A DNA stretch of 64,000 bases. It comes from Epilithonimonas caeni DSM 17710 (lineage in GTDB: Bacteria; Bacteroidota; Bacteroidia; Flavobacteriales; Weeksellaceae). Shown piece by piece: positions 44,586 through 53,251 of the stretch. The notes below the pieces were generated by a model. The model was not told where the DNA came from. It ran no database searches and saw only the letters and a list, made by a program, of their open reading frames with translations. Within the stretch, counting starts at the first letter, position 1; the number at the start of each line of letters is the position of its first letter. The stretch spans positions 744,001 to 808,000 of the forward strand of contig NZ_AUFK01000009.1 of assembly GCF_000426465.1 (NCBI RefSeq). The letters run 5' to 3'. The position numbers were made by a program, and so were the translations under genes.

Positions 44586-45646
44586 TCTTTTGCAGGCGTA
44601 ATTATTTCCACTTCAAACCAATTTCCGACTTCTGAAACATTAAATTCAAATTGATTCTCATAAAATATCTTCAATTGCTCTTCTATATTATTTAACCCCA
44701 AACTTTCACGTTCAGATTTTAAAGTTTCTGAATAGGTATTTTTGATTCGAAAAACAGATTGATTTTCATCCGTTTCAATTTCAATATTAATTTCAATATT
44801 TCCAGCCGATTTTCCTGCACCGTGTTTGAAGGAATTTTCAACCAAAGAAAGATATAACAATGGCGGAATCTTATTTTCAGAGTTTAGCTTTTGTGTTTTG
44901 AATATTTTCAGACGTTCGTCATATCTCAGTTTTTCAAGCTCAATATAATCATCAATGATAGAAATTTCATCCGAAATATTAACTGTTTTATTCTGACCTT
45001 TATAAAGAACATAGTCCAAAATTTCCGAAAGTCTGCTGATAGATTCTGAAGTTTTCTCCGAATTAATAATGGAAAGCGAATAAATGTTATTGAGTGTATT
45101 AAATAGAAAATGTGGATTAAGCTGTGACTTCAGAACCTTCAATTCTAACTCTGCTTTTTCCTTCAAGAGTTTGGTTGTGTTTTGTTTTTCCGTTTTGTAT
45201 CGCAGCATAAACATTACAGATACAAAGGCAAAAGCTCCTGTAATAATAGAAAAAGTATAGCTAATCAATAAGTATCTGATGTCTGTAAAAATGCTATAAA
45301 TGCTGTCCTGTGGAAAATTACAAAAGAAAGGTTCGGCTATGTAAACAATAAAAAGGCGATTAATAACAGAAAAAACATACAGAGAAACAAGTAGTAAAAT
45401 TGAAAATAAGAGATACTTTTTTCGGTCGAAAAAATGCTTTATAAGAACATAATAAATAAAATTGGCGCTGATAATCTGAAAAATCCAATGGCATAGATCA
45501 TAGTAAAAAATCAATTGAATATTAGCATCCTCATATTCTCCATAGTTACTCGCCTCAATCAACATAAATAATGCTGTCCAAAATAAAATTTGAAAGCCAA
45601 TGTTTGATCGATATTTTTTCCAAGTTCCGATTTTCACAATCTTCAA
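44582..45646 (-). CDS. LytS-like sensor histidine kinase
   Basis: A 354-residue membrane sensor kinase of the HisKA-7TM/His_kinase type. The N-terminal ~150 residues hold four hydrophobic segments. The phosphoacceptor motif is LNPHFLFNTLNNIYSLSI (about 176-193) and the C-terminal ATPase blocks are PPLLYLSLVENSFKHGAGKS (N box) and a G-rich GLNNIEEQLKIFYE region. The signal is unknown. It is co-transcribed and translationally coupled with the LytTR regulator. Confidence 0.93.
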   Translation of the reverse strand: MKIVKIGTWKKYRSNIGFQILFWTALFMLIEASNYGEYEDANIQLIFYYDLCHWIFQIISANFIYYVLIKHFFDRKKYLLFSILLLVSLYVFSVINRLFIVYIAEPFFCNFPQDSIYSIFTDIRYLLISYTFSIITGAFAFVSVMFMLRYKTEKQNTTKLLKEKAELELKVLKSQLNPHFLFNTLNNIYSLSIINSEKTSESISRLSEILDYVLYKGQNKTVNISDEISIIDDYIELEKLRYDERLKIFKTQKLNSENKIPPLLYLSLVENSFKHGAGKSAGNIEINIEIETDENQSVFRIKNTYSETLKSERESLGLNNIEEQLKIFYENQFEFNVSEVGNWFEVEIITPAKE

Positions 45647-45825
45647 AATTATAAATTATAACCCGATAAAATCTTTTACGAATGCAGAATTGACAAATCG
45701 AATGACAAACAACCAGAATTACAATCCAAAATGCAGAACAAGTAATCCAAATAAAAATCTCCACTTTCTGAATTTCATTTTAAAATTGCAATAAAAATCC
45801 AACCATCTTGCAGAAAAAAAATTAA

Positions 45826-46944
45826 ATGCAGACTACTTCCTCTCAAAGATTCAATGGATTAGACCATCTAAGAGCCATTGCAATTCTTTTGGTATTAATG
45901 TATCATTATCGCGCTTTTTCGCATCCAGATTGGATAGACACTTATGGACGTTTTGGCTGGACGGGAGTTGATTTATTTTTTGTATTAAGTGGTTTTCTGA
46001 TTTCAAATCAATTATTTCAGGAAATTAACAACCGGGGGAATTTCAGTTTGAAATCATTTTTCATAAAACGTTTTTTCAGAATCATTCCACCTTATTTTTT
46101 CACATTGCTGTTATATTTCTGCTTTCCATTTTTCAGAGAAAGAGAATCGCTTTCGCCATTATGGAAATTTCTCACTTTCACTCAGAATTATGGTTTGGAC
46201 GTTATCAACAAAGGAACATTCTCTCACGCCTGGTCTTTGTGTATCGAGGAACAATTCTATCTGATTCTGCCTTTTTCATTACTATTACTCATCAAATCAA
46301 AAACATTGAAATATCTAATTGTTATGATTGTATTCATTATATTATTTTCAATTTTTGCGAGGTATTTTTCTTGGCAGGAATACGTTTTTCCCAATATCAA
46401 TTCGAATGAATTTTGGAAGGTCTGGTATATGAAAATCTATTATCCAACACACACAAGATTGGACGGATTGGCAATTGGTGTTTTGATTGGATATGTGTTT
46501 CAATATTCTTCAAAATTCAGAAAATTGATTGATGAAAATGGTAATTGGTTTTTGCTGTTAGGTTTGGTTTTTCTTGGTTTTTCATTTTGGATTTGCAATG
46601 ACCAATCTTCTGAATATGCATCGATATTCGGATTCTCTTTCGTTGCTATAAGCTATGGTTTTATAGTAATTTCCGCGATTTCTAAATCCTCATTTTTGAA
46701 CAAATCAAAAAACTATTTCACAACTCAATTAGCGAATTTATCTTTTGCAATCTATCTTTCTCATAAGGGCATTATCCATATTATTCAAAGCCTGATAGAA
46801 TACTACAAAATTTCCATTTCGGAAAATTTGTTATTGATTATCTGTTTAATAGGATGTATTCTTGCAGGATTATTTTACAGATATTTTATTGAAAAGCCAA
46901 GTTTGAAATTGAGAAATAAAATCTCTGCTAATTTCTCTTCGTAA
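45826..46944 (+). CDS. Acyltransferase family 3 (OafA-like) membrane protein
   Basis: A 372-residue integral membrane acyltransferase with about ten transmembrane segments, probably O-acylating a surface sugar or lipid. Hallmarks: GLDHLRAIAILLVLMYHYRAF (catalytic His), GRFGWTGVDLFFVLSGFLIS, FFIKRFFRIIPPYFF, FSHAWSLCIEEQFYLILPF and LSFAIYLSHKGIIH. Its last 17 nt overlap the convergent GNAT gene, an unusual tail-to-tail overlap. Confidence 0.92.
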   Translation: MQTTSSQRFNGLDHLRAIAILLVLMYHYRAFSHPDWIDTYGRFGWTGVDLFFVLSGFLISNQLFQEINNRGNFSLKSFFIKRFFRIIPPYFFTLLLYFCFPFFRERESLSPLWKFLTFTQNYGLDVINKGTFSHAWSLCIEEQFYLILPFSLLLLIKSKTLKYLIVMIVFIILFSIFARYFSWQEYVFPNINSNEFWKVWYMKIYYPTHTRLDGLAIGVLIGYVFQYSSKFRKLIDENGNWFLLLGLVFLGFSFWICNDQSSEYASIFGFSFVAISYGFIVISAISKSSFLNKSKNYFTTQLANLSFAIYLSHKGIIHIIQSLIEYYKISISENLLLIICLIGCILAGLFYRYFIEKPSLKLRNKISANFSS

Positions 46945-47467
46945 ACGAATAAAGCAACATATCCGTAAGAACTTCCTGCCGTTTTCTGTAATCGTTTTTC
47001 AGCAAGCCTTCAAACTCGAAATTGCAGAATTCCGCTACTTTTTTGCTGGCGATATTGTCCGGTGCGATTTTCATAAAAATTCGAAGCATTTCTTTTTCAT
47101 TCATACAAAAATCCCGAAACGCTTCCAAAGCTTCATAAGAATATTTGTTTCCGGAAAAATCATTGAAGATAAAATAGGCCAACTCACCTTTCGGAACCGA
47201 CCAATCGATTTCTCTAATTGAAATATGTCCAATCAATTCATCTGATCCTCTGAGGAAAATCCCAAAATAAAAACCTTCATTTTTCTGACAACTTTCAATC
47301 TTCTTTTGGAAATATGATTCCGTTTCTTCCAAAGTTTTGGTCACACTCAGAGTTCTGGAAAAATAGTCTTCTAAATAAGTCTTATTACTTTGAAATTTAA
47401 CATAGAATTCTTCTACGAAATCTAATGAATAAGGTTTCAGAATAAGACGTTTGGTTTGTATCATCAC
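46928..47467 (-). CDS. GNAT N-acetyltransferase, RimJ/RimL type
   Basis: A 179-residue GNAT protein of the Rim-like group (TKRLILKPYSLDFVEEFYVKF, LIGHISIREIDWSVPKGELAYFIFNDFSGNKYSYEALEAFRDFCM, IAPDNIASKKVAEFCNFEFEGLLKNDYRKRQE). Substrate unknown; RimJ/L relatives acetylate ribosomal proteins or small amines. Its 3' end overlaps the acyltransferase gene by 17 nt. The large fusion gene lies 6 nt upstream on the same strand, so they may be co-transcribed. Confidence 0.88.
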   Translation of the reverse strand: MMIQTKRLILKPYSLDFVEEFYVKFQSNKTYLEDYFSRTLSVTKTLEETESYFQKKIESCQKNEGFYFGIFLRGSDELIGHISIREIDWSVPKGELAYFIFNDFSGNKYSYEALEAFRDFCMNEKEMLRIFMKIAPDNIASKKVAEFCNFEFEGLLKNDYRKRQEVLTDMLLYSFTKRN

Positions 47468-47473
47468 ATCATT

Positions 47474-50400
47474 TTAAAAAGTCCCGCCAATTCCAATCAC
47501 CAATCTTCCACCGTCCGAAGATGTGAAATAAGAAACATTTGCTGAGATCGCATCAACTGCATTGAGCCAAAATCCACCACCATAAGAGTTATGCCATTTG
47601 TTGGAAGCCTCATTTGGATTCCAAACTCGACCTAAATCAAATCCACCGAAAAACCCATAGCTCAAAGGTAAAATCGAGTTCTTGATCTTCCCGACTTCAT
47701 ATCTCAAATCCGTGGTTTGAAAGAAAGAATTCTTCCCATAAAAACGGTTGAAACGGAAACCTCTCAAATCATTATTTCCTCCCAAAGTAGACATTTGATA
47801 GAACTCATAACCATCTCCTAAAAGCCACTTTGCTTTTGCATAAGAAGACCAGACCAATCGCTGATTTTGAGTTAAATAATGTAAAAATCCAAGTCCGGTT
47901 TCGAGTGAAGTATATTGCCTGTCTGTATTTTCAAGATTCATATTCCAGCTCGTCCTCACATCGAATCTCATTCCCAGTTTCGGATTGGCTTTATTATCAT
48001 AATTTTCATAATTGAAAGAAATGTCCGCCCCACCAAACTGTTTCGATCTGAAAACATCTTCGTTCACAACATTTGGCAAAGAGATATAACGGTCCGCTGT
48101 CCTATCGATTTTCAGAATTTCATATTTCAGTTTCGCTGAAAAAGTTGAGGCATTTTTGTTCCAATTGATAGATGGAGAAAATCCAAATTCCTTCGCTCTA
48201 ACATTATTGAATCGATTTCCGAATTCTTCTTTCTGATTAACGGTTTCGTTCCCGATTCCGTAGAAATTCCTGATGTAATGCGAACTCGTCACTCTCGCAT
48301 CCAAACCATAGAACCAGCCACCTGTCAACTGTGGAAAAATCCCTTGGTAAGCCAGTTCATAACCTTTGGTTCCTGTAAAATAATTGGCTTTTATCTGATG
48401 TTTTTGAGAAAAAGGATTTTGGATGAAATTGTTCACGATATAAGTCCCCACAACACCAAAAGAAAGTGCATCATCCGGATTGAAACCAAGATTTGGCATT
48501 ACCAAAGTACTGTTATATTTCGGTTTTTTGTAATTATATTGATTGACGTCGTAATCATCTGTCAGCGTTACACTTGCGTTTCCTTTGTTTTCTAAGTTAT
48601 TTTTTTTGCTTTTGTAATCGTATATTTTCACATTTTTGGAATTGGAAACTGTATATTTATCCTCATCCAATCCACCTAACAATCTGACTTTGATACTCGA
48701 TCTTGCTTTTCCATCCACAACAAATTCATCATCATCCGACAGAGCATAGATCCAGATCTCTTTGGTCTGTTTTCCTGAATAGGTCTTGGAAGACGCTAAT
48801 TCCTCGCCGGATTTTTTCAGGCGATAGATTTTTACTTCGGTCTCGTTGTTTGGCAATCTTGTGACAACAATTTTATCTTTTTTATCTGTTCCGGTCAGAA
48901 TCACTTTTCTTTCCAAAAACTTAAAATAGTCCGATGCATATTGTTTCAAATCGCCTTTACGAATCAATAATTTCTGGATCAGATCTTCAGAAATCCTATC
49001 CTGAGTTTCTTTCGGCAGGTTTTCAAATGCTTTTCTGATATCATTTTCAGTTAAATTATTTTGAATGAAATCCGCAACATCCAGCCAGTCTTTTTCACTG
49101 GAATTCTTTGTGAAAGCCAAATCCAAAGGATAAGGTTCGCGATTGAACCATTTCACATCTCTGATTTTTTCATCAAATCCCTGCATATGTCGCAAATCCG
49201 GAATTCTCATTACCAAAGACAAAATCAGTCCGTCATATTTTGAAAATGCCTGGTCTCTGTCTTTCGGAATCGGGCTGTAAATCACATCTCCGTTTTCTTT
49301 TTTCGCCTCAAATTTCCACTGGTCATGATGCCTGTCCCAATCGCCAATCAGCATATCGAACAAACGTGCTTTTATCCACGCTTTTTCATCGATTTTATAC
49401 TTTTCGTCTTTCGCAAGATTCAGGATTACCTCGTCAGTTCCGATAACTTTATTTGGATTTTCATCGGTTTCCATTGGACGGTCTTCGAGATAATACAATT
49501 CATCGCCAAAAGTCTCATTGAAGCTTTTCAAAGTCTTCTGTTTCGGGATATAAAAAAGTTCCGGCGTTGTATGACGAATTCCCAATTTATCGGACATTTC
49601 ACCGATGGCCAAGGGTGTGTAAGGATGAGAAGTTGTGTAAAAATCCAGTAAAAATTTATCGGCATAACTGCCATCAAAATAGTCCACAACATATTGATTT
49701 TTGAATGCAACAGCCTGCAAAAATCTCACACCACTTTTTTTGAGGGCTCTGATGACATATTCGTTTCCGTTCTTGGTTTCCAGACGAAGCGATTTGGTTT
49801 GATGTCCGCCTCCTGCCCTATCGGTTTTTACACCTCCAAAAAGCGTGTCCAAAGCCAGATTTTCAACATTGATCTTCTTGGAATAATAATCTCTGTAATG
49901 TTTTCCCCAGAGAAATTCGTAGAGCTTGCTTTTCTTGGTCATCGATGAATCGTAAATCGAAGCTTTCGTGTATTCCGGGAAATTTTTCGGATAATCTTTA
50001 GAAATTTTTTCTTCAGCTCCAAGAACCGTTTTTCTGAATAACAATTCCGATTTTTCAGAATTAAGGTTATAAAAACTCACTTCTGCATTTCCTGATTTTG
50101 AAATTTTCAGTTCAGCATAACCGTTTTTTCCGAATGAAAAATCATTTTCTTTAACCGCTTTTGCAGATTCGGTTTTGGAACCTGCCCCACTAATGATCTG
50201 TCTGATGTCGCCTTTCTCGATGTATTGTAGATTATGGTCGTGCCCCGAAATTACAACTACATTTTTTCGTCCGCCAATCAAAGTTTTGAGTCTATCAGAC
50301 AAATTTTTATAATTCTGATTGCTGATATCCTGATGAGTAATTCCGCCTGTTGCTCTTGTCAAATTAATAATTGAGCCTAAAACTGGCAACGGAAATTTAT

Positions 50401-51142
50401 TTTCTAAAGGAAAAATCTGCTTTTCCCAAGAATAATATCCGCCGTGAGAACCATGGGTGATCAAAGGGTGATGTGTTGCAACGACGATTGTTTTGTTTTG
50501 ATTTTTATTAAGCTGGTCTTCGAATTCTGTGTAAAAATCTTCTCGGGTTTTGATGTCGCATTTTTCATTGATATTGGGATTCTTGTTCCAATCCGCTAAA
50601 ACCCATTCTGTATCAACTAAAATCAAAGTCAGCTTTTTGTTGATTTTTCTGGTTTCGATTGGACAACCGTTTCTAGGTGCAAATGTATTTTTGTCTCCGA
50701 ATTTTTCTGTCACATAATCTTCTTCACGTTTCAGACCTTTGATTCCGTTGTTATACCAATCGTGATTCCCCGGAATGAAAATCGTTTTTCCTTTGAATTG
50801 ATTGGATAATGAAATTTGATTATCCATTTTGTTCTCAGCCAAAATTCGGTTTTTATCTTCTTTTTTTGGCATTCCGGCAGGATAGATATTGTCGCCAAGG
50901 AAAATAAGCGTGCTGTTTTCAGGAGCTTTGGATAGTGAATCTTTTAGGATATTCATATTATGGAAAGCCTCGTCCTGGTCAAGATTTCCAGCATCACCAA
51001 CCAGATAAAATGTGTGAATAATGCTGTCTTTTATGGCTGAATTCTTTTCAAAATTTTTAGCGTTCTTTCCGTAATCCGCTTGTTGAACTGCACAGGAAAT
51101 CACAGTTAATAAAATTAGAAAGAAATAAGAGATGTTCTTCAT
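47474..51142 (-). CDS. Phosphoesterase / kinase-like / outer-membrane beta-barrel fusion
   Basis: A 1222-residue lipoprotein (MKNISYFFLILLTVISC) with three regions. A calcineurin-type phosphoesterase lies at about 45-340 (GDAGN at 49-53, GDN at 83-85, GNHD at 125-128, HH at 224-225, GHDH at 300-303). Residues about 430-720 contain kinase-like motifs: EYVIRALKK (Lys 467/468), LIGDWDRHHDQWK (Asp601, Asp603) and IPKDRDQAF (Asp628, Asp630), resembling FAM20/HipA-type atypical kinases. The last ~330 residues form an Omp85-type barrel (LRGFR motif, C-terminal Phe). Such combinations occur in Bacteroidota outer membranes. The kinase assignment is inference; the substrate is unknown. Confidence 0.88.
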   Translation of the reverse strand: MKNISYFFLILLTVISCAVQQADYGKNAKNFEKNSAIKDSIIHTFYLVGDAGNLDQDEAFHNMNILKDSLSKAPENSTLIFLGDNIYPAGMPKKEDKNRILAENKMDNQISLSNQFKGKTIFIPGNHDWYNNGIKGLKREEDYVTEKFGDKNTFAPRNGCPIETRKINKKLTLILVDTEWVLADWNKNPNINEKCDIKTREDFYTEFEDQLNKNQNKTIVVATHHPLITHGSHGGYYSWEKQIFPLENKFPLPVLGSIINLTRATGGITHQDISNQNYKNLSDRLKTLIGGRKNVVVISGHDHNLQYIEKGDIRQIISGAGSKTESAKAVKENDFSFGKNGYAELKISKSGNAEVSFYNLNSEKSELLFRKTVLGAEEKISKDYPKNFPEYTKASIYDSSMTKKSKLYEFLWGKHYRDYYSKKINVENLALDTLFGGVKTDRAGGGHQTKSLRLETKNGNEYVIRALKKSGVRFLQAVAFKNQYVVDYFDGSYADKFLLDFYTTSHPYTPLAIGEMSDKLGIRHTTPELFYIPKQKTLKSFNETFGDELYYLEDRPMETDENPNKVIGTDEVILNLAKDEKYKIDEKAWIKARLFDMLIGDWDRHHDQWKFEAKKENGDVIYSPIPKDRDQAFSKYDGLILSLVMRIPDLRHMQGFDEKIRDVKWFNREPYPLDLAFTKNSSEKDWLDVADFIQNNLTENDIRKAFENLPKETQDRISEDLIQKLLIRKGDLKQYASDYFKFLERKVILTGTDKKDKIVVTRLPNNETEVKIYRLKKSGEELASSKTYSGKQTKEIWIYALSDDDEFVVDGKARSSIKVRLLGGLDEDKYTVSNSKNVKIYDYKSKKNNLENKGNASVTLTDDYDVNQYNYKKPKYNSTLVMPNLGFNPDDALSFGVVGTYIVNNFIQNPFSQKHQIKANYFTGTKGYELAYQGIFPQLTGGWFYGLDARVTSSHYIRNFYGIGNETVNQKEEFGNRFNNVRAKEFGFSPSINWNKNASTFSAKLKYEILKIDRTADRYISLPNVVNEDVFRSKQFGGADISFNYENYDNKANPKLGMRFDVRTSWNMNLENTDRQYTSLETGLGFLHYLTQNQRLVWSSYAKAKWLLGDGYEFYQMSTLGGNNDLRGFRFNRFYGKNSFFQTTDLRYEVGKIKNSILPLSYGFFGGFDLGRVWNPNEASNKWHNSYGGGFWLNAVDAISANVSYFTSSDGGRLVIGIGGTF

Positions 51143-51151
51143 TTTTTATAC

Positions 51152-51226
51152 GTCGGTGCTTCGCACCTTTATTAGATTTTATATGGATTTTCTACCAATA
51201 TTTCGGTACTTCGCACCTTGATTACC
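51152..51226. repeat. Tandem pair of GGTGCTTCGCACC hairpins
   Basis: Two imperfect 25-nt copies (51152-51176 and 51202-51226) start every 50 nt and each contains a small hairpin, GGTGC-TTC-GCACC and GGTAC-TTC-GCACC. They sit in the region between the start of the fusion gene and the HD gene. Function unknown. Confidence 0.55.
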
Positions 51227-51345
51227 AGCAAAGACAATAAAACTGAACAAAGTGAGTTTAATATCTTTAAATAAATATTGATAAAATTACTGAAACTCTA
51301 ACAATATTTAACAAAATTAAAAATTTAAAAGCCATTATACTTTCT

Positions 51346-51353
51346 TAAATTTG
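51346..51353 (+). promoter_or_regulatory. TAnnTTTG promoter element before the HD-PycTM gene
   Basis: TAAATTTG, 15 nt before the ATG at 51369. Confidence 0.45.
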
Positions 51354-51368
51354 TTGTAAATTGACTTT

Positions 51369-52571
51369 ATGGATATTTTGAAAATCTCGGAAGATTACGC
51401 AAAAAATTTGCTCAAAGATAAATTATCTTCTGTTTATACTTATCATAACCTTGACCACACAATTCAGGTTGTGGAGAAAATAAAAATTCTTGCCAAAGAA
51501 GAAAACATCAGTCCTGAAGATACAGAAAATCTCCTTTTGGCAGGCTGGTTTCACGATTTGGGTTATGTTGACGATGCGGACAATCACGAGGAAGAAAGTC
51601 GAAAAATAGCTTCTGATTTTTTAAAACAACATCAGTTTCCTGAAGAAAGAATTGCAAAAATCGGAGAATTGATTCTGGCGACGGACAAATTCTACAAACC
51701 CAAAAATCATCTGGAAGAAGTCATAAAAGATGCGGATCTGTATCATTTGGCTTCGGATGATTATTTCAGGATCTGTGAGAATCTGAGACAAGAGATCAAA
51801 GAGGTCCATCATCAGAAATTCAGTAAGCAACAATGGTCTGAGCTCAACATTGTTTTCTTCTCGAAACATCAGTTCTACACCAAATATGCCAAGGAAAACT
51901 GGCAACCGATAAAGGAGAAAAATGTGGACAGGATACTTTCCAGCATTCAAAATATAAAAGAGGAAAAAAAGAAAAAAGCGGCTGAGGATAATGACAAAGC
52001 ACTTCTGAACAAGAAAAAGCTGGAAAAACTGGAATCGCCGGAACGTGGTATAGAAACGATGTTCCGTGTGACGCTGAACAACCATACAAAACTTAGCCAA
52101 ATCGCCGACAGCAAAGCCAATATTTTACTTTCTGTTAATGCGATCATTATTTCGGTAGCATTATCGACTTTGATCCCAAAACTGGATGCGCCTAGCAATT
52201 CTCATTTGATCATTCCCACTTTTATCATGATAATGTCGAGTGTTGCCTGTATTATTTTGGCAATAATGTCGACAAGACCAAAAGTTTCCGGTGGAACATT
52301 TACCAGAAAGGAAATTGAAGAGAAAAAAGTCAATCTTCTCTTCTTCGGTAACTTTTACAAAATGCCGATGGAAGAATATCTCTGGGCGATGAAGGAAATG
52401 ATGGCTGACCGGCAATATCTCTACGATACCATGATAAAAGATCTTTATTATCTTGGAATTGTTCTGAACAGAAAGTATAAATTACTCCGATTGACCTACA
52501 CGGTTTTTACTATTGGGATCATTGCTTCTGTAATAGCTTTTGTGATCGCGTTCAGAAGTGTGACCATATAG
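51369..52571 (+). CDS. HD-domain hydrolase fused to a Pycsar effector (PycTM/DUF5706)-like membrane domain
   Basis: A 400-residue protein. Residues 1 to about 180 are an HD phosphohydrolase domain: TYHNLDHT (His26, His30), FHDLGY (His62, Asp63), KDADLYHLA (Asp121/123). A charged coiled-coil linker (195-225) follows. Residues about 228-396 match the membrane effector domain of cyclic-pyrimidine (Pycsar) defence systems: RGIETMFRVTLNNHTKLSQIADSKANILLSVNAII, helices near 250-270, 282-300 and 377-396. In Pycsar, such domains open membranes on cCMP or cUMP. No cyclase is adjacent. The HD domain could hydrolyse the signal or another nucleotide (inference). Confidence 0.85.
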   Translation: MDILKISEDYAKNLLKDKLSSVYTYHNLDHTIQVVEKIKILAKEENISPEDTENLLLAGWFHDLGYVDDADNHEEESRKIASDFLKQHQFPEERIAKIGELILATDKFYKPKNHLEEVIKDADLYHLASDDYFRICENLRQEIKEVHHQKFSKQQWSELNIVFFSKHQFYTKYAKENWQPIKEKNVDRILSSIQNIKEEKKKKAAEDNDKALLNKKKLEKLESPERGIETMFRVTLNNHTKLSQIADSKANILLSVNAIIISVALSTLIPKLDAPSNSHLIIPTFIMIMSSVACIILAIMSTRPKVSGGTFTRKEIEEKKVNLLFFGNFYKMPMEEYLWAMKEMMADRQYLYDTMIKDLYYLGIVLNRKYKLLRLTYTVFTIGIIASVIAFVIAFRSVTI

Positions 52572-52573
52572 GA

Positions 52574-53245
52574 TCAATCAGAGCCAAAAGATACCAGTCC
52601 CTCATTGATAGCATATTTCATAAGTCCTACAATTGATTTTGTTTTGGTCTTGATGAAGATATTCCTTCGGTGGGCTTCGACAGTTCGTTCGCTAATGAAT
52701 AGCTTTTCTCCGATCTGCTCATTACTGTATTCCTTTGCAATAAGTTTCAGAACCTCCAGTTCTCTTGCGGAAAGAAGAGGTTTTGTATCTTCTTTATGAT
52801 CCATGAGCTCATCCGGGCTCATCAGATTGTCCATAATAATATGTTGTGCGCTCGGACTGAGATATTTTCCGTCTTTGTAAACGATTTTCAGAGCATCCAC
52901 AACTTCGTGCATATTTGTTCTTTTCAGAACATAGCCGGATGCGCCGGCCTTTATCATTTTGGAAATAATTGAGATATCATCGTGCATTGTAAGTGCGACC
53001 ACCTTTATCCTGGGATATAGTTCCTTCACTTTTTTTGTGATTTCTATTCCCGAAGAATCCGGCATATTGACATCCATCAAAATGACATCAATGCTATTAG
53101 TTTCCAGGAAAGCCATTGTTTCCTGCATCGAAGTGGCACCTGCTACAAAGGAAATACTTTCCTCATCTTCCAGAAGAGACCTAAGACCTTCTATCATCAG
53201 CTGATGGTCATCCACAATTAAAACCCTTATTTTTTCGCTCAACAT
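52574..53245 (-). CDS. NarL/LuxR-type response regulator
   Basis: A 223-residue response regulator. Receiver: VLIVDDHQLMIEGLRSLL, phospho-Asp in VILMDVNMPDSSG, VVALTMHDDISIISKMIKAGASGYVLKR. LuxR-type DNA-binding helix-turn-helix: LSARELEVLKLIAKEYSNEQIGEKLFISERTVEAHRRNIFIKTKTKSIVGLMKYAI. It is the last gene of a pair with the TPR histidine kinase just upstream (6-nt gap) and is convergent with the HD-PycTM gene 2 nt away. Confidence 0.95.
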   Translation of the reverse strand: MLSEKIRVLIVDDHQLMIEGLRSLLEDEESISFVAGATSMQETMAFLETNSIDVILMDVNMPDSSGIEITKKVKELYPRIKVVALTMHDDISIISKMIKAGASGYVLKRTNMHEVVDALKIVYKDGKYLSPSAQHIIMDNLMSPDELMDHKEDTKPLLSARELEVLKLIAKEYSNEQIGEKLFISERTVEAHRRNIFIKTKTKSIVGLMKYAINEGLVSFGSD

Positions 53246-53251
53246 ATTTTT

